64,000 nucleotides of DNA. Origin: Clostridium sp. CF012 (GTDB taxonomy: Bacteria; Bacillota; Clostridia; Clostridiales; Clostridiaceae). The stretch covers positions 16,241 through 80,240 of the forward strand of contig NZ_JAHLEF010000021.1 in the NCBI RefSeq assembly GCF_018861755.1, read 5' to 3'. The notes beneath the pieces are model-generated. The model did not search any database. It worked only from the letters and a program-made list of their open reading frames with translations, and had not been told where the DNA came from. Made by a program: the position numbers and the translations under genes. Each line of letters starts with the position of its first letter. Position 1 is the first letter of the stretch. Below, piece after piece: positions 9,220 to 18,760 of this stretch.

Positions 9220-10296
9220 ATGAAAGCATTAGCTTTAATAGAACCAAATAAAATTGCTTGGATAGAAAAAGAAAGACCTATTGCAGGACCATATGACGCA
9301 ATTATTCGTCCTACTGTAATTGCTCCCTGTTCCTCAGATGTTCACACTGCCTTCGAGGGTGGCGCACAAAAACCTTCTGGTTTTGTACTTGGACATGAAG
9401 CACTTGGGGAGATTGTCGAAATTGGCGATTTGGTAAAAGACTTTAAAGTGGGCGACAAAGTTGTTGTTCCTGCTGGAACTCCTGATTGGCGATCAAGAGG
9501 AATTCAAGAACATAACTTTAAGCACTCTAGCGGTCCATTCTCAAGTTTTATGTTATCTGGAACACGCGATGGAGTTTTTGCTGAATTATTCATGGTAAAT
9601 GATGCGGATAATAACATGGCTCTGCTACCAAAAGATGTCTCTGTTGATGATGCTATTATGACCGTTGACATGGTTACTACAGGTTTTAGTGGTGCTGAAA
9701 TGGCTGACATTAAATTCGGTGATTGTGTTTGTGTTATTGGTATTGGACCTGTTGGTCTAATGGCAATTGCAGGAGCTAAACTTCGTGGTGCTGGTCGTAT
9801 TTTTGCAGTGGGCACCCGTCCTAATTGTGTAGCTTTAGCTAAAGAATACGGTGCAACAGATATCATAAGCTACAAAGAAGGTAATATTGCCAAACAAATT
9901 CTTACTCTTACTGGTGGACGCGGAACTGATGCAACTATCATCGCAGGCGGCGACGCTGAAACCTTTGGTTTAGCAATTGCAATGACACGTTTTGGTGGTG
10001 GAAACATCGCAAACATCAACTATTTTACAGGCTCAGACTATTTACCAATTCCTACTTTAGCCTTTGGTCGAGGCATGGCAGGTAAAACCATACGTGGTGA
10101 TCTTTGCGAGGGTGGACGTGTTCGTATAGAGCGTTTACTTAATATGATTCGCTATGGTCGTATTGAGCCAGGCAAAATGATTACTCATAGGTACTATGAC
10201 TTTCATAAGCTTGAAGAAGCATTCTACGTTATGAGAGACAAGCCAAGGGATTTAATTAAGCCTGTTGTTTACATTGATTGGAGCAAAGAAAACTAG
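9220..10296 (+). CDS. NADP-dependent secondary alcohol dehydrogenase (Zn)
   Basis: This 358-residue medium-chain dehydrogenase resembles the clostridial isopropanol/secondary alcohol dehydrogenases and would interconvert ketones and secondary alcohols in the cytoplasm. The catalytic zinc ligands sit at the classical positions Cys37, His59, Glu60 (LGHEA) and Asp150. The Rossmann motif GIGPVGLMAIAGAKLRGAG is followed by GTRPN at 198-202, matching the Gly-Ser-Arg NADP-selective motif of the family. The structural zinc site of horse-type enzymes is absent, as in this subfamily. The ATG is preceded by AAAGAAGGG. The gene stands alone between promoter and terminator. Confidence 0.93.
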   Translation: MKALALIEPNKIAWIEKERPIAGPYDAIIRPTVIAPCSSDVHTAFEGGAQKPSGFVLGHEALGEIVEIGDLVKDFKVGDKVVVPAGTPDWRSRGIQEHNFKHSSGPFSSFMLSGTRDGVFAELFMVNDADNNMALLPKDVSVDDAIMTVDMVTTGFSGAEMADIKFGDCVCVIGIGPVGLMAIAGAKLRGAGRIFAVGTRPNCVALAKEYGATDIISYKEGNIAKQILTLTGGRGTDATIIAGGDAETFGLAIAMTRFGGGNIANINYFTGSDYLPIPTLAFGRGMAGKTIRGDLCEGGRVRIERLLNMIRYGRIEPGKMITHRYYDFHKLEEAFYVMRDKPRDLIKPVVYIDWSKEN

Positions 10297-10367
10297 TATT
10301 CCATATAAATAAAATTATCTTAGCATATTTCACCTAAGGTTTTATATTCACCTTTACATTTTTGACC

Positions 10368-10415
10368 AAGTGCCTGGCACTTTATAAAGGACTATCTCTT
10401 TTGAGTTAGTCCTTA
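10368..10415 (+). terminator. Perfect 15-bp palindrome followed by a terminator
   Basis: AAGTGCC-T-GGCACTT (10368-10382) is a perfect palindrome. A few bases later AAGGACTA pairs with TAGTCCTT and is followed by an AT-rich tail. The second hairpin probably ends the alcohol dehydrogenase message. The first may be a dispersed repeat, but no transposase is near. Confidence 0.55.
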
Positions 10416-10458
10416 ATTAATATATAAGTTTATTTTTTCCAGCGAACCTGCACCTCAT

Positions 10459-11577
10459 CTACCTATTTGAAAGATAGAAATATGCTCCCCCACCCACAGC
10501 TATAATGGCTAAAATTAGTAACATTACTTTTACAACACTAACTGGAGATTCTCCATCAACTTCACCGGTTTGCCCGTTTATCATAAATCTGTATACTTTA
10601 ACTTTATAAATATACGCAGAAATCCATACAGGTAGCAAAATATGTTTGAATTTTACTGCATCATAGGAAGTTGAAAAGCTTAAGTTTCGCACTTCATCTC
10701 CACCTATTTGCTGCCGAATCTCGTCCCTTAAACTACTTTCTATTTTCTCCTCAGCTAAATTCCAACCTGATTTTAAATCTATGCTATATCTTTCAGCTAA
10801 AAAACCGGATAAAAATTCTGGTTTATACTGGACCAGCTCATTTAGATTATAGGGTTCTAGTTTACTTATTATATGTTTATTAATTTGAGATGACGCATTA
10901 ATTAATATATCATTAAAAAACTTAGAATAATTACCGGATGTATAACTCCATGAAGTTTTTCTAACTTGCTTTGTAACCTGCTTTCTTTCAGCACCCTGCC
11001 CAACCCATTCAGTTTCAGTTACATAGTAGTAGGTGCCTCTTTCTGCAGTATAATCTGAAAACGTCTCACTATCATATGTCCAGAAAGGTATATATACGCC
11101 ATTCATTTTGTTCATGTTATAACTATATTTAAGTGCTCTAGGAGCAAAAAACAATTTCTTTATCCAGTTTGAAAATAATTCTCCCGCTTTATCTTTGGAT
11201 ATAACAAAGGGTATTAGTGATTCAGGGACTATACCTGCTGCTGCTTCAGTTTTTATTATATGTGAAGAACCACAAAAGGCACAAAACTGTGCTGTGCTAT
11301 TTTCATCTAGTATGGTCTCTGCAGCACAACTTTCACACTTAATTATTCTTTTTTCATTTCCCCAATTCACATTTTCAGTATTCTCTGCAGTATAAAAATC
11401 ATTTTCAATTATATTTGTTTTTTCAAAATTAACTTCACTTTCATTTGAACAATACAAACATACTAATTTTTGCTTTTTAGGCTCAAATACCATATTACCG
11501 CCACAGGTCGTGCAAAGAAAACGTTCTGTTTGTTCCTGCTTAATATCACTATTTTCAGTGCTGGGTGTTTCCACCAT
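10459..11577 (-). CDS. Zinc-ribbon membrane protein, YdjG-like
   Basis: This 372-residue protein carries two N-terminal zinc ribbons: CTTCGG...CLYC near residues 22-44 and CESC...CAFCG near 80-102. A domain of about 220 residues follows, with a conserved WTYDSETFSDY segment and many aromatic residues, and a single C-terminal transmembrane helix (about 350-368) ends the protein. This layout, beside an SPFH protein, matches the Bacillus YdjG/YdjI stress-membrane pair that works with PspA-like proteins. It lies 76 bp downstream of the SPFH gene on the same strand. No enzymatic motif is apparent; a membrane-anchored scaffold or adaptor is the best inference. Confidence 0.7.
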   Translation of the reverse strand: MVETPSTENSDIKQEQTERFLCTTCGGNMVFEPKKQKLVCLYCSNESEVNFEKTNIIENDFYTAENTENVNWGNEKRIIKCESCAAETILDENSTAQFCAFCGSSHIIKTEAAAGIVPESLIPFVISKDKAGELFSNWIKKLFFAPRALKYSYNMNKMNGVYIPFWTYDSETFSDYTAERGTYYYVTETEWVGQGAERKQVTKQVRKTSWSYTSGNYSKFFNDILINASSQINKHIISKLEPYNLNELVQYKPEFLSGFLAERYSIDLKSGWNLAEEKIESSLRDEIRQQIGGDEVRNLSFSTSYDAVKFKHILLPVWISAYIYKVKVYRFMINGQTGEVDGESPVSVVKVMLLILAIIAVGGGAYFYLSNR

Positions 11578-11653
11578 AAAATCTCCCCCTAATATATTTC
11601 TTAAATAATATTCAGTACACTATCATATTTTTTCATCCTACTATTTGGGAAGC

Positions 11654-12787
11654 CTAATTATTTGCACTCCCACATTCTGGGCAGAACTTAGCATTTGGAG
11701 ACATTTTAGCGCTGCACTTTGAGCAGAGTTTTTCTAAATTCTGAGCCTGACCACATTCTGGACAGAATTTTGCATTACTATCAATATCTACTCCACATTT
11801 ATTACATTTATTCTTTAACTGCTCTAATGGTTTTCCACATTCCGGGCAAAATTTATGATTATTTAACACTTGTGAATGGCAGTGAGGACATTTAACTGTA
11901 CTATTCACAGAAGTATCTTGCGATGGTGAATTTCCTTTTAGTGACTCTGCCATAATATTTCCAATAGCAGCCCCAGCCCCTATAGAAACTCCTGCTCCAG
12001 CAATACCAGAAGTATTTTGAGCTGCATCTCTTATTGCTTCTGCCGCCTGATACTGAGTATACTGATTTAGATTTCCAAGCACCCCCATAGAGGTTCTCTT
12101 GTCCAGCACTTTTTCAACCTCTTCTGGAAGAGATAAATTTTCTATTATTAGTGTTTTAAGTTCAAAGCCAAATTCATAGAATTTAGGCTGTAATTTATTT
12201 TTAGCTTGCTCGCTTAACTCATCATAATTCATAGCAAGGTCCAGTGCAGGTATTTTAGCTTCACCTAGTAAATCTGTAATACCTGATAGAATAGTACGTT
12301 TTAATTGTCCTGAAATGCTTTCGATATCAAACTGCTGATTAGTTCCAAAAAGCTCTTTTAAAAATATCTCAGCATTAGTAACTCCATATGAATAAATACC
12401 ATACCCTCTTAATCTAAGCATACCAAATTCACTATCACGCATCATTATAGGATTTGAAGTACCCCATTTCTGGTCTGTAAATTGTTTTGAATTAACAAAA
12501 TACACTTCTGCTTTAAATGGAGAATCAAAGCCAAACTTCCATGATTTTAGCTTAGTAATTATAGGCATATTTTGGGTAGATAAAATATATCTACCTGGGT
12601 AAAATACATCTGCTATAACACCCTCGTTAACAAATACAGCAAGTTGAGATTCTCTTACAGTTAATTGTGCTCCCATTTTTATTTCTTTGTTTTCTACTGG
12701 AAATCTATATACCATTGTATCTGTAGTGTTATCAGTCCATTCTATTACCTCAATAAATTGATTCTTAATAAAGTCAAATAGTCCCAT
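11654..12787 (-). CDS. SPFH-domain protein with C-terminal zinc ribbons, YdjI-like
   Basis: The first roughly 250 residues of this 377-residue protein form an SPFH/virion-core-like domain (VREQ-type segment VRESQLAVFVNEGVI, followed by GRYILST). A Gly/Ala-rich stretch follows, and then three CxxC-type double-zinc ribbons (CPHCHSQV...CPECG, CNKCG...CPECG, CSKCS...CPECG). Membrane-bending SPFH proteins with zinc ribbons of this kind are paired with YdjG in Bacillus. No N-terminal transmembrane segment is seen, so it probably binds the membrane peripherally. The upstream gene order suggests it is the first gene of the two-gene unit. The start ATG has a GGAGGGGAAAA ribosome binding site. Confidence 0.75.
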   Translation of the reverse strand: MGLFDFIKNQFIEVIEWTDNTTDTMVYRFPVENKEIKMGAQLTVRESQLAVFVNEGVIADVFYPGRYILSTQNMPIITKLKSWKFGFDSPFKAEVYFVNSKQFTDQKWGTSNPIMMRDSEFGMLRLRGYGIYSYGVTNAEIFLKELFGTNQQFDIESISGQLKRTILSGITDLLGEAKIPALDLAMNYDELSEQAKNKLQPKFYEFGFELKTLIIENLSLPEEVEKVLDKRTSMGVLGNLNQYTQYQAAEAIRDAAQNTSGIAGAGVSIGAGAAIGNIMAESLKGNSPSQDTSVNSTVKCPHCHSQVLNNHKFCPECGKPLEQLKNKCNKCGVDIDSNAKFCPECGQAQNLEKLCSKCSAKMSPNAKFCPECGSANN

Positions 12788-13011
12788 ATTTTCCCCTCCT
12801 GTATCACTTTCTCACTTTCAATAAATTCATCTATATTATAATTTTCTATACTCACTTCCAAAATCCCTTTTTTACAATATTATTTATATGCCATATTTAC
12901 CTTCTTTACACCTTATAAAAACTAGAGTATATTATATATCAACTAAAATTATTTTTGATTTTTGATATTTGGCTCAAAATTATTAAAAAACCATAAAAAG
13001 GGGAGATAACC

Positions 13012-13659
13012 ATGGGAAATTTCATTACACCTAAAAATACTAGCTTTGAAGAAATTCAATTTAATATATACGACTCAGAAATTTCATATTATGGTGGCAG
13101 TCAGTATTGGTTCCCAAAGAAATTTCATAAACTTAGCGGTTGTGGACCTGTTGCTGCTGCAAATATAACTGCATATTTAGCTCAAACCTTTGCTGATAAA
13201 TATAATGCACTATATACTTATAAGGGTATTGTAAGTAAGGTAGATTTTACTCTGCATATGATTGAACTCCGAAAATACGTAAAGCCAGGAATCTTTGGAC
13301 TTACCTCTGTTCGAAAGTTCTCAGATAGTGTTTTGTCTTTTGCAAGTAAAAGAGGCATATCTTTAGCTTCCCATATTCTAGATGATAATGCTTCTACTAT
13401 TCAAGACGCTATAAACTTTATTTCTAATGCACTATCTCAAAGACTTCCCGTTGCCATCCTAGTTCTTAAACATCCACTAGTTGAATTTAAAGAATATACT
13501 TGGCACTGGATGACTATAACTGATTTAAAACTTAATTCTAAAGATAATATATATTATATATCAGTCTCCACCTACGGAGAGCGTCGAGAGATCAATTTAG
13601 ACTTACTTTGGAATAAAAGGCGTCCAAAAGATATAATTAGGCTAGCATATTTCACGTAA
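13012..13659 (+). CDS. Papain-like (C39-type) cysteine protease domain protein
   Basis: This 215-residue protein has the pattern of a C39-like peptidase fold. A probable nucleophile Cys44 lies in SGCGPVAAAN at the start of a helix, and a probable His165 lies in WHWMTITD at the start of a strand. There is no signal peptide or transmembrane helix, so it should be cytoplasmic. Family members include bacteriocin-leader peptidases and acyltransferase-like enzymes; no substrate or exporter gene is nearby, so the role is unknown. The start has AGGGGAGA upstream and the gene has its own terminator, so it is probably a single-gene unit. Confidence 0.6.
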   Translation: MGNFITPKNTSFEEIQFNIYDSEISYYGGSQYWFPKKFHKLSGCGPVAAANITAYLAQTFADKYNALYTYKGIVSKVDFTLHMIELRKYVKPGIFGLTSVRKFSDSVLSFASKRGISLASHILDDNASTIQDAINFISNALSQRLPVAILVLKHPLVEFKEYTWHWMTITDLKLNSKDNIYYISVSTYGERREINLDLLWNKRRPKDIIRLAYFT

Positions 13660-13750
13660 GATTTAACATTCAAGCGCTTCATGTAGCTTAGAATTGAATG
13701 GAATAGATTTCATAGTTACCAAGTTTAAAATTAAATATTTTATATATTAA

Positions 13751-13784
13751 AAGGGAGTTCATAAAGTGAACTCCCTTTTTTCAT
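13751..13784 (+). terminator. Terminator after the C39-like gene
   Basis: AAGGGAGTTC pairs with GAACTCCCTT around ATAAAGT and is followed by TTTTTC. The 30 bp before the stem (TTAAATATTTTATATATT) and the stem itself resemble the terminator at 27177-27206, so this is also one copy of a dispersed repeat. Confidence 0.85.
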
Positions 13785-13830
13785 TAAAGTATTACAATTT
13801 AAAACTTCTCATTGAATTTTGGAGATCTGC

Positions 13831-15213
13831 TTATTTTCTAGGCAATTTCACTTCAACCTTAGTTCCCTTTCCATATTCACTTTCAAAATTTAATTCACCC
13901 TTATGTAGTTTTATTATTTCATTTGATATTGCAAGTCCCAGTCCACTTCCTGATTTTTTTGAATTTCCTTTATAAAACTTTTTAGCAATATTTTTTAAAT
14001 CTTCTTCACTTATTCCTATACCCTTATCCTTAATGGTTATTCCTATATTTTCCTCATTCTCTTTATAGGATATACAAATTGCTTCCCCATCATTTGTAAA
14101 CTTTAATGCGTTATCTAGTATATTGATAAAAACTTGCTTTAGCCTGTTTTGGTCTCCATCAATAAGTGCAGTTTGCTCAAAGCTTCCAGTTAACATAATT
14201 CCACTTTTCTGTGCTCTTGGCTGAAATTCCATAATTATATTTTTTAAAAGTTTGCCTATATCAATTTCATCTATATGAAGAGTAATCCTGCCAGATTGAA
14301 ATCGTGAAAAGTCTAAAAGCTCCTCAACCATTAATGCTAATCTTTCACTTTCTTCAACTATAATATTAAGTGCTTCTTCTTTTTTAACCTCATCAATAAA
14401 TTCTTTCCTTTTTAATGTTAAAGCCCAACCTTTTATAGATGTTAATGGTGTCCTAAGTTCATGTGATATTGATGAGATAAATTCATTTTTCAATTTATCA
14501 TTTTTTAATATTTCCTCAGACATGTAATTTAAAGTATCCGCCATCACACCTACTTCATCATTATATTTTTTATCTACTTTTATTGAAAATTTACCACTGG
14601 CCATTTCATTAGCTGCATTTGTTACAACTTTTAAAGGTTCTATAATAGTTTTAGACATAATGAAACTGAGTATTGCTGTGACTAAAATAACAAGTACTCC
14701 TATTAACACAAATATGAAAAATATATTTTTAAGCAGTTTATTTACCATTTCCATTGATGTTATAAATCGTATAACTCCAACCTTACTACCATTTGATGTT
14801 AAACCTTTTGAAACTGCCATTACACTTTCGCTACTCTCTTTATATTTGCCCTTGAATACTGCTATTTCTCCATTTAGTGCTTCATCAATATCTGGTGATT
14901 TTATCTTTATTCCAGTTGATACACCTTTACTATCGCTAATTACTACTCCATTTGTGTCCACTATTTGAATCTGCGAGTTTGTTAAATAAGATAAATTATC
15001 CATTATATCATTAGATGCCTTTGAAATATCTGTACCCACAGAGTATTTTTTGAAAAAGTTACTTGATATCTCAGCTTGATTTTTTAATGTACTTTCAATG
15101 GTGCCTATATAATATTTTTTTATACTAATCATAAATATAGTCTCAGATGTAACTACAATTAAAATTATAAGTATTAAGTAACTTACTGTAAGCCTTGTCT
15201 TAATACTTCTCAA
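13831..15213 (-). CDS. Sensor histidine kinase with HAMP domain
   Basis: This two-transmembrane sensor kinase of about 460 residues has an extracytoplasmic single-Cache-like sensor between residues about 30 and 160, a HAMP domain, and a HisKA domain with SSISHELRTPLTSIKGW. The HATPase_c domain carries DNALKFTNDG, KDKGIGIS and GSGLGLAIS. I place the start at the TTG at 15213, seven bases after GGGGAGG; the ATG further upstream contains that ribosome binding site and would overlap the regulator gene. It lies directly downstream of its response regulator and forms a cognate pair. The ligand is unknown. Confidence 0.92.
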   Translation of the reverse strand: MRSIKTRLTVSYLILIILIVVTSETIFMISIKKYYIGTIESTLKNQAEISSNFFKKYSVGTDISKASNDIMDNLSYLTNSQIQIVDTNGVVISDSKGVSTGIKIKSPDIDEALNGEIAVFKGKYKESSESVMAVSKGLTSNGSKVGVIRFITSMEMVNKLLKNIFFIFVLIGVLVILVTAILSFIMSKTIIEPLKVVTNAANEMASGKFSIKVDKKYNDEVGVMADTLNYMSEEILKNDKLKNEFISSISHELRTPLTSIKGWALTLKRKEFIDEVKKEEALNIIVEESERLALMVEELLDFSRFQSGRITLHIDEIDIGKLLKNIIMEFQPRAQKSGIMLTGSFEQTALIDGDQNRLKQVFINILDNALKFTNDGEAICISYKENEENIGITIKDKGIGISEEDLKNIAKKFYKGNSKKSGSGLGLAISNEIIKLHKGELNFESEYGKGTKVEVKLPRK

Positions 15214-15227
15214 TACACAACCTCCCC

Positions 15228-15911
15228 TCATTTTCCAAACCTATATCCCACTCCCCAAACCGTTTCTATATAAACGGGCTTTGATGGATTATCTTCTATT
15301 TTCTCTCTAATTCTCCTTACATGGACATCAACAGTCTTTATTTCTCCAAAAAAGTCCTCTCCCCAGGCCAAATCTAAAAGGTTTTCCCTTGAAAGAGCTT
15401 TATTTATATTTTCCATCAATACCTCTATAAGAGAGAACTCTCTAAAGGTGAATTCTATTTCCGCATCATTTTTATAGAACTTTTTTGATGATTTATTAAG
15501 TTTCAATTCTATATAAGTGAGAATATCTGAATTATCATTATTTCTTTTTGTTTTTCTTAAATTAGCATTTATTCTTGATATAAGCTCCATTGGATTAAAG
15601 GGCTTGACCATGTAATCATCTGCACCGATATCAAGTCCTATTATCTTATCCATATCCTGTGCCTTTGCTGTTAACATAATTATACAGCAATCGTAACCCT
15701 TTCCCCTTAATCTTTTACATACCTCATAACCATCTATATTAGGTAGCATTATATCAAGGATTACTACATCAGGTTTTTCAGTTTCATATTTAATCAGTCC
15801 TTCCTCCCCAGAGGATGCTTCTATAACTTTAAATTTACTTAAAGATAAATTTAAAGTTATAAAGTCCCTAATATGTTTTTCATCCTCAACAACAAGAACC
15901 TTTTCATTCAT
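15228..15911 (-). CDS. OmpR-family response regulator
   Basis: The receiver domain of this 227-residue regulator has VEDEKHIRDF, the phospho-acceptor Asp in DVVILDIMLPN (about residue 53), the conserved Lys in VKPFNPMEL, and TAKAQDMDK. The C-terminal winged helix ends in ETVWGVGYRFGK. The output domain should bind promoter direct repeats; targets are not evident, although the upstream lipoprotein gene is 20 bp away and probably belongs to the same transcript. The start is ATG with a GGGGTG ribosome binding site. Confidence 0.93.
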   Translation of the reverse strand: MNEKVLVVEDEKHIRDFITLNLSLSKFKVIEASSGEEGLIKYETEKPDVVILDIMLPNIDGYEVCKRLRGKGYDCCIIMLTAKAQDMDKIIGLDIGADDYMVKPFNPMELISRINANLRKTKRNNDNSDILTYIELKLNKSSKKFYKNDAEIEFTFREFSLIEVLMENINKALSRENLLDLAWGEDFFGEIKTVDVHVRRIREKIEDNPSKPVYIETVWGVGYRFGK

Positions 15912-15930
15912 TAACCCACACCCCGAATTA

Positions 15931-17118
15931 TTATTTTATTTCATTCAGCTCTACATGGTCTTTTACAGTTTCATTTTTAAAATACTCCTTTTTTTCAAGG
16001 CTTTTAATTACGTCCAAATATTTTTGATAATATCCCATTCCCTTATCATCTTGTTTTAGTTTATAGTATGATTTTGCAAGTTCCAAATAAATATTTGATA
16101 AAGTTTTTTCATCGTTCATATAACTAAAATCATTTTTATCATCTTTAACCATATTATTTGCTTGTAGTTTCTTAAGTTGTTTTGCTGCTACATCTTCCGA
16201 AACAATCTTTGCCTCATCATATTTTTTAAGCCCATTTAGTGCCTGTGCCTTTATTAAATAAAATTCAGTGTCAGTAAAAAATTTAAAGGTTCCATTTTTA
16301 TCATTATTTGCAGCAATACCTATCTTTATAGAATTAATAGCATCATTATACATATTCGCTTTTACCTGTGAATCAGCTAAAAAGTACCAGTGTGCAACAT
16401 CCTTAGAATTCTTAGCCATTATATCTTTATAGTATTTTACTACACTTTTGAAATATTGTGGATATAAATCTTTAGCATAAGTAAATTTTTCACCATCAAA
16501 TCTAATTAAGTCAATTCCATAGGATTTATCTGGTCCATATACTGACCATCCTGCAAAAACAAATCCCTTTTTATCATTTTCTAAAGAAGTATTTAGTATC
16601 TCCATCTTATTCCATATTCCTAAATCTACTTTATTCATTTCATCATCATTAAACGTAAATAAGTTATATGTCGTCCCTGCATGGGTAGAAATAAGATTTC
16701 CAAACAGCAAGGTTTTTTTACCATTTCCATATAAATCTATAAATTCACTTTTTAATATATTATTTCCTTGATTTTTGTACTCATAAATCTTATTCCATTT
16801 TCCGTCTTTTTCTTTAATTACCACAAACCCCTTTTCAAAGGCTTCTGGAATATCAAAAAATCCTATAATCTCATCTTTTTTATCATTATCAACATCCACC
16901 TTAATAACAGGTTTCCCTGTAGCTATCTTTAATACATCCACTAGCTTTGATTTATTAGGTAAAAATTGTTTTGCTATTGAATTTATGTCTTCCTTTTTAA
17001 CCTGTGATTCTAAAATTTTAGGTGACACTATTAATTCACTTGGACTTGGTGCACTACACCCCCCTATAAACATTAAAGACGCCACCAGCGAAAACGTTAA
17101 TATAGCTTTTCTATTCAT
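15931..17118 (-). CDS. Lipoprotein with TPR-like repeats
   Basis: This protein of about 395 residues begins MNRKAILTFSLVASLMFIGG followed by Cys, a signal peptide with a lipobox whose lipidated cysteine is near residue 21. The middle region resembles beta-propeller FG-GAP-type repeats (DVDNDKKDEIIGFF). The C-terminal half contains TPR-like helices (AHWYFLADSQVKANMYNDAI; AKSYYKLKQDDKGMGYY). It would be anchored on the outer face of the membrane. It precedes the two-component genes by 20 bp, so it may be an accessory sensor for that system. The start at 17118 leaves 8 bases after AAGGGG. Function unknown. Confidence 0.75.
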   Translation of the reverse strand: MNRKAILTFSLVASLMFIGGCSAPSPSELIVSPKILESQVKKEDINSIAKQFLPNKSKLVDVLKIATGKPVIKVDVDNDKKDEIIGFFDIPEAFEKGFVVIKEKDGKWNKIYEYKNQGNNILKSEFIDLYGNGKKTLLFGNLISTHAGTTYNLFTFNDDEMNKVDLGIWNKMEILNTSLENDKKGFVFAGWSVYGPDKSYGIDLIRFDGEKFTYAKDLYPQYFKSVVKYYKDIMAKNSKDVAHWYFLADSQVKANMYNDAINSIKIGIAANNDKNGTFKFFTDTEFYLIKAQALNGLKKYDEAKIVSEDVAAKQLKKLQANNMVKDDKNDFSYMNDEKTLSNIYLELAKSYYKLKQDDKGMGYYQKYLDVIKSLEKKEYFKNETVKDHVELNEIK

Positions 17119-17247
17119 ATAAAACACCCCTTAATTATTTTTTCCTGTCTATGTTTCTATTCTAAACCTTATTTAAAATAAGATAGTTACATAGAAATAA
17201 AAAATGGTTACAGAAAAATAAAATTTCTTGGAGTATAAGATAGAATT

Positions 17248-18738
17248 CTATGCTTCATATTTCTCCTCTGAATTTTTATACCTTTCAATTAATTTCTGTT
17301 TAACCATCCAAAGTTCCTTAGATAAATCTACATAGTATTTTTGAGGATTAGAAAATCTCCTAACTTCTTCCCATATGCTGTCTACTTGAGTCTTACAATA
17401 AGTCCTTATTTCCTCAATTGTTGGTAATTCATATACACATTCTCCCTTAAGGAAAACTGGAACTTGAAGCTTTTTAGCATAAAAATTAGTGACCTTTTTC
17501 TTCTTCCAAATAGAAACTGGATCAAATATAATATAAGGCTTTGAATCATTTATAACCTCGCTTGCCAATGTTATAACATCAGCGATTGCCATATTAGTTT
17601 TCTTATCATATAATCTCCAAATCATTTTATATCCTGGATTAATAATTTTTTCTTCATTTTCACTTAATTTAATTCTAGGCGAAATTTCTCCACTTTCTTC
17701 AACAGCCACTAATTTGTAAACCCCACCAAATACCGGTTCTGATTTAGCGGTAACCATTCTTTCACCAACGCCAAATATATCTATTTTAGCATCTTGGTTT
17801 AGTAGATCTGTAATTATATATTCATCTAAACTATTTGAAGCTACTATCTTACAGTCTGTAAGACCTGCCTCGTCGAGCATAATTCTTACTTTTTTTGAAA
17901 GATATGCAAGGTCACCACTATCTAGTCTAATTGCTTTTAATCTCATTCCAATTGGTTCCAGCACATCCCTCGAAACTTTAATAGCATTAGGAATACCACT
18001 TTTTAAAACGTTATAAGTATCAACAAGCAAAGTACAGGAGTTTGGGTAGGTTTTTGCATAGGTTTCAAATGCCTTATATTCATCTCCAAATAATTGTATC
18101 CAGGAATGAGCCATTGTACCAGTTGCAGGAACTCCAAACATAGTTTCCGCCATTACTGTGGCGGTACCTGTTACACCCCCTATATAAGAAGCCCTTGCTC
18201 CCATTATAGCTCCGTCAGCTCCATGCGCCCTTCTTGCCCCAAGTTCCAAAACTGGTCTTCCCTTTGAAGCCCTAACAATTCGGTTAGCCTTAGTAACTAT
18301 TAAGCTTTGGTGATTAATTGTTAATAGCAGCATTGTTTCAATAAGTTGTGCATCTATTACCTTTGATTTAACAGTTACAAGTGCTTCATTCGGAAATACT
18401 GGTGTTCCTTCAGGTATTGCATAAACATCTCCAGTAAATTTAAAAGTTAATAGGTATTGTAAAAATTCCTCTGATAGAATCCCTTTGCTTCTTAAGTATT
18501 CAATATCTTCCTGGGTAAATTTAAGTTTTTTAATAAAATCAATAAGTTGCTCAAGGCCTGCAACTACTGAGTAACCTGCTCCATCCGGATTCTTTCTGTA
18601 AAACATATCAAAATATACAATAGTGTCTGAAAGTCCATTTACAAAATATCCATTTGACATTGTTAACTCATAGAAATCCATTAGCATTGATAGATTTCTT
18701 TCATCTTTAATATTGAAGTTGTTTAATATTTTACTCAA
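17248..18738 (-). CDS. pncB: Nicotinate phosphoribosyltransferase
   Basis: This protein of about 496 residues condenses nicotinate with phosphoribosyl pyrophosphate to nicotinate mononucleotide in the Preiss-Handler NAD salvage route. Conserved family segments include DFYELTMSNGYF near the N-terminus, the region LELGARRAHGADGAIMGARA, MAHSWIQLF and LDSGDLAYLS. I prefer the TTG start at 18738, eight bases after GAGGGAG; the GTG at 18747 overlaps the ribosome binding site. It is the last gene of an operon with an isochorismatase-type hydrolase and NrtR, which fits salvage control. Confidence 0.95.
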   Translation of the reverse strand: MSKILNNFNIKDERNLSMLMDFYELTMSNGYFVNGLSDTIVYFDMFYRKNPDGAGYSVVAGLEQLIDFIKKLKFTQEDIEYLRSKGILSEEFLQYLLTFKFTGDVYAIPEGTPVFPNEALVTVKSKVIDAQLIETMLLLTINHQSLIVTKANRIVRASKGRPVLELGARRAHGADGAIMGARASYIGGVTGTATVMAETMFGVPATGTMAHSWIQLFGDEYKAFETYAKTYPNSCTLLVDTYNVLKSGIPNAIKVSRDVLEPIGMRLKAIRLDSGDLAYLSKKVRIMLDEAGLTDCKIVASNSLDEYIITDLLNQDAKIDIFGVGERMVTAKSEPVFGGVYKLVAVEESGEISPRIKLSENEEKIINPGYKMIWRLYDKKTNMAIADVITLASEVINDSKPYIIFDPVSIWKKKKVTNFYAKKLQVPVFLKGECVYELPTIEEIRTYCKTQVDSIWEEVRRFSNPQKYYVDLSKELWMVKQKLIERYKNSEEKYEA

Positions 18739-18760
18739 ATAAATCACTCCCTCTTAATTT

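Noticed and set aside
10368..10382. Terminal inverted repeat of an insertion sequence
   Set aside because: The 15-bp palindrome stands alone; there is no second copy or transposase nearby.
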